64,000 nt of DNA from Methylomicrobium sp. wino1 (lineage in GTDB: Bacteria > Pseudomonadota > Gammaproteobacteria > Methylococcales > Methylomonadaceae), in the NCBI RefSeq assembly GCF_003932755.1, contig NZ_CP024202.1, positions 1,054,001 through 1,118,000 of the forward strand, read 5' to 3'. The position numbers and the translations under genes were made by a program. Positions within the stretch are counted from its first letter, which is position 1. Each line of letters begins with the position of its first letter. This document shows positions 62,299 through 64,000 of the stretch, piece after piece. Below the pieces are notes generated by a model that saw nothing but the letters and a program-made list of their open reading frames with translations, was not told where the DNA came from and made no database searches.

Positions 62299-64000
62299 AT
62301 GTTCATTCTGCACAGTTCCAATAAAGCCGAAAATCTGCTCGAACATTTGGCAGCCGTCATTGAAACCCGGCCGCTGAGTTCGCCGTTTGCCAAAGAGGTG
62401 TTTCTGATCCAAAGCCAAGGCATGGAACGTTGGTTGTCGCAACAGCTGGCAAGCCGGCTCGGCGTCTGGGGAAATTATGAGTTTTTATTTCCGGGACGGT
62501 TTTTTAGTACCTTGGCACAGCGAATCGACAGCCGATTGAATGACGAAGCCTCCGACCGTCATGTGCTGCATTGGCGCTTCGAAGCGCTGCTTCGCGAACT
62601 CGACAATGAGATATTCGCGCCGCTGAATAATTATTTGACCGGCGAAACAGTAGCCTTAAAGCGTTATCAGCTAGCGTTGCAATTAGCCTTGATTTTCGAC
62701 CAATATCAAATCATGCGTCCGGATATGCTGGCTGCCTGGCAACAAGGCGAAACGCTTTATGATACGGAAACCGAACGCTGGCAAAGAGCGTTATGGCAAC
62801 GGATTATCGATCAAGCCGGTACCAAACACCGGGGCAGTTTGTGGCTAGACGTGATCGAGCGTTTTAATTCGGCGCCGTTGGGACAATTTTCCTCCGTCTT
62901 GCCCGAGCGAATTTCGATCTTCGGCGTCAATACCATGCCGCCTCTGTTTCTCGGTTTTTTACAAGGATTGGCAAATCATGCGCAAATACACTTGTATCTG
63001 CTCAATCCCGCTCAAGCTTTTTGGGCGGATTTGGCGACCAAGCGCCAGCGCATCGATCGGGAGGATGCAGGCGGACATCCTTTACTGTCGGCATTGGGTC
63101 AACAAGGCCGAGAATTTCAGGAGATATTGTTGGAGCAGGTACAGTTCGAATTGGAGTTGGACAGTTTCGAACGCGACGAGCCGACCACGGTTCTGCGGCA
63201 GTTGCAAAACGATATTCTCAATAACGACAGCGAATCCATTCATCTTAACAGCGACGGATCGATCGCTATACACGCGTGCCATTCCCGTATGCGCGAAGTC
63301 GAAGTCTTGAAAAATCAACTGTTGGCCGCGCTGGAACATGATTCAGAATTGGAACTGCGCGATATCGTCGTGATGGCGCCGGACATCGAATTATACGAAC
63401 CGTTTATTTCCGCGGTATTCGACGATATTCAGCATGCGGTGGCCGATCGCAGTTTGCGCTTGAGTAATCATACTTTGGATGCATTTATTGTGTTTTTGAA
63501 GCTGAGCCAAAGCCGTTTCGGCTGGCGATCTGTCCTGGATTTGCTCGAGAAACCGTCGGTTTATCCTGGCTTCGGCTTGTCCGAAACCGATTTGGAATTG
63601 ATCAAGCACTGGATACGGGATACGCAAGTACGTTGGGGCAAATCGGCCGAACATAAACGCGAATTGGGCCTGCCCGAGCTCGATGAAAATACCTGGCAAG
63701 CCGCGTTGGATCGCCTGTTAATGGGCTATGCAGTCGGCACCGACGACGATTTTGTCGACGGCATCTTGCCATATATCGATATCGAGGGCTCTTCGGCTTT
63801 GGCGCTCGGCGGCTTGAACGATTTTTTGCAATTGTTGTTCAGGGCCGGCAATGATTTAAGCACGGCCAAGCCGCTCGAGGTTTGGGGCGAGAAGCTTTAT
63901 TATTATGCCGATCGATTATTGGCCGAAGCCGATGCCGTCGAGCGCCAGCAACTCAACGAATTATTGGCGGAATTAACCGAAAAACTGCCCGAAATCCATC
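62299..64000 (+). CDS. recC: Exodeoxyribonuclease V gamma subunit RecC (3' end outside window)
   Basis: The 567 codons in view give the N-terminal half of RecC. The protein starts MFILHSSNKAENLLEHLAAV, and the segments EVFLIQSQGMERWLSQQLASRLGVWGNYEFLFPG and DNEIFAPLNNYL, then IFGVNTMPPLFLGFLQGLANHAQIHLYLLNP and IHACHSRMREVEVLKNQLLAAL, are characteristic. RecC, with RecB and RecD, processes double-strand ends and recognises Chi. It has a helicase-like fold without active motifs. The frame stays open to the window's end. The gene is divergent from the unknown operon, with a family G palindrome between. recB/recD should lie beyond. Confidence 0.95.
   Translation, partial: MFILHSSNKAENLLEHLAAVIETRPLSSPFAKEVFLIQSQGMERWLSQQLASRLGVWGNYEFLFPGRFFSTLAQRIDSRLNDEASDRHVLHWRFEALLRELDNEIFAPLNNYLTGETVALKRYQLALQLALIFDQYQIMRPDMLAAWQQGETLYDTETERWQRALWQRIIDQAGTKHRGSLWLDVIERFNSAPLGQFSSVLPERISIFGVNTMPPLFLGFLQGLANHAQIHLYLLNPAQAFWADLATKRQRIDREDAGGHPLLSALGQQGREFQEILLEQVQFELELDSFERDEPTTVLRQLQNDILNNDSESIHLNSDGSIAIHACHSRMREVEVLKNQLLAALEHDSELELRDIVVMAPDIELYEPFISAVFDDIQHAVADRSLRLSNHTLDAFIVFLKLSQSRFGWRSVLDLLEKPSVYPGFGLSETDLELIKHWIRDTQVRWGKSAEHKRELGLPELDENTWQAALDRLLMGYAVGTDDDFVDGILPYIDIEGSSALALGGLNDFLQLLFRAGNDLSTAKPLEVWGEKLYYYADRLLAEADAVERQQLNELLAELTEKLPEIH

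Overview
The window looks like a chromosomal segment of a gammaproteobacterial methanotroph or methylotroph of the Methylomicrobium/Methylotuvimicrobium type. This is an inference. It rests on a clustered transketolase–transaldolase–class II fructose-bisphosphate aldolase set, as used by the ribulose-monophosphate pathway, on several exosortase (PEP-CTERM-type) secreted proteins with a sigma-54 regulator, on a Cu(I)-type P-ATPase, and on a large load of short palindromic repeats between genes. No methane- or methanol-oxidation gene is inside the window, so the assignment cannot be confirmed here.

Layout. 0-4.2 kb: 3' end of tkt, a membrane protein with unusual repeats, tal and fba. 4.8-9.3 kb: a CoA-disulfide/persulfide reductase fused to rhodanese, and a copper P-type ATPase. 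9.4-12 kb: a cupin, a DUF2780 lipoprotein, a BFD-type 2Fe-2S protein and a decayed sodium:solute symporter. 12.5-16.5 kb: two tandem PEP-CTERM-type proteins read from a sigma-54 promoter, divergent from a sigma-54 activator and an HDOD protein. 16.7-21.3 kb: three secreted/lipase-like genes of unknown role, mrp, dcd and a 52-residue membrane peptide. 21.3-30.5 kb: a Fur-box-controlled heme uptake locus (TonB receptor, HmuS, HugZ/HutZ, HmuTUV) that also contains an exosortase-type secreted protein and three small unknown genes. 30.8-39.2 kb: DUF6494, a membrane hydroxylase, a TIGR04283-type glycosyltransferase, a Wzz-like protein fused to a degenerate tyrosine-recombinase-like domain, a SWIM/SNF2 helicase and DUF3047. 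39.5 kb: tRNA-Leu(UAA). 40-45.8 kb: a second class II aldolase, a DCC thiol protein and cysJI. 45.8-49.8 kb: a repeat-rich tract with an aldolase fragment, an SmbP-like protein, a gene remnant and a CHAD protein. 49.8-55.9 kb: glycosyltransferase plus PAP2 phosphatase, LpxH-like phosphoesterase, DUF3014 and ppnN. 56.4-59.4 kb: a PAS/GGDEF/EAL protein. 60.2-61.8 kb: a four-gene operon of unknown function. 62.3 kb to the end: recC, running off the edge.

Most gaps of more than about 300 bp hold dispersed repeats. I group them as follows. A: palindromes built on CCAGCACCTAAATTCCATAG. C: MITE-like elements with CCTRAAAAGAGCAGTT ends and 5-bp target duplications. D: TGTGGGAGCGA repeats. E: GGGGTCAGGTT palindromes of the kind linked to Y1 (REP-associated) transposases. 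F: CCCAAGCTCCAGCTTGGG hairpins. G: long palindromes ending in TATACTTCGCGCGG. H: CACCATGAAGGACATGAAGG repeats. I: repeats containing GTGTTTCGTG followed by ACAAAATGCTTTT. J: one element near 38.5 kb ending in GTAAGTATTCAG. No transposase gene was seen, so any that move would have to be moved in trans.

The most unusual items are the Wzz-recombinase fusion, the TGVxKYL repeat protein between tkt and tal, the sigma-54/PEP-CTERM module with operator dyads at enhancer distance, the exosortase substrate inside the heme operon, and a MITE whose target duplication contains the hmuS stop codon. All matches are from reading the sequence; no alignment or database search was run.
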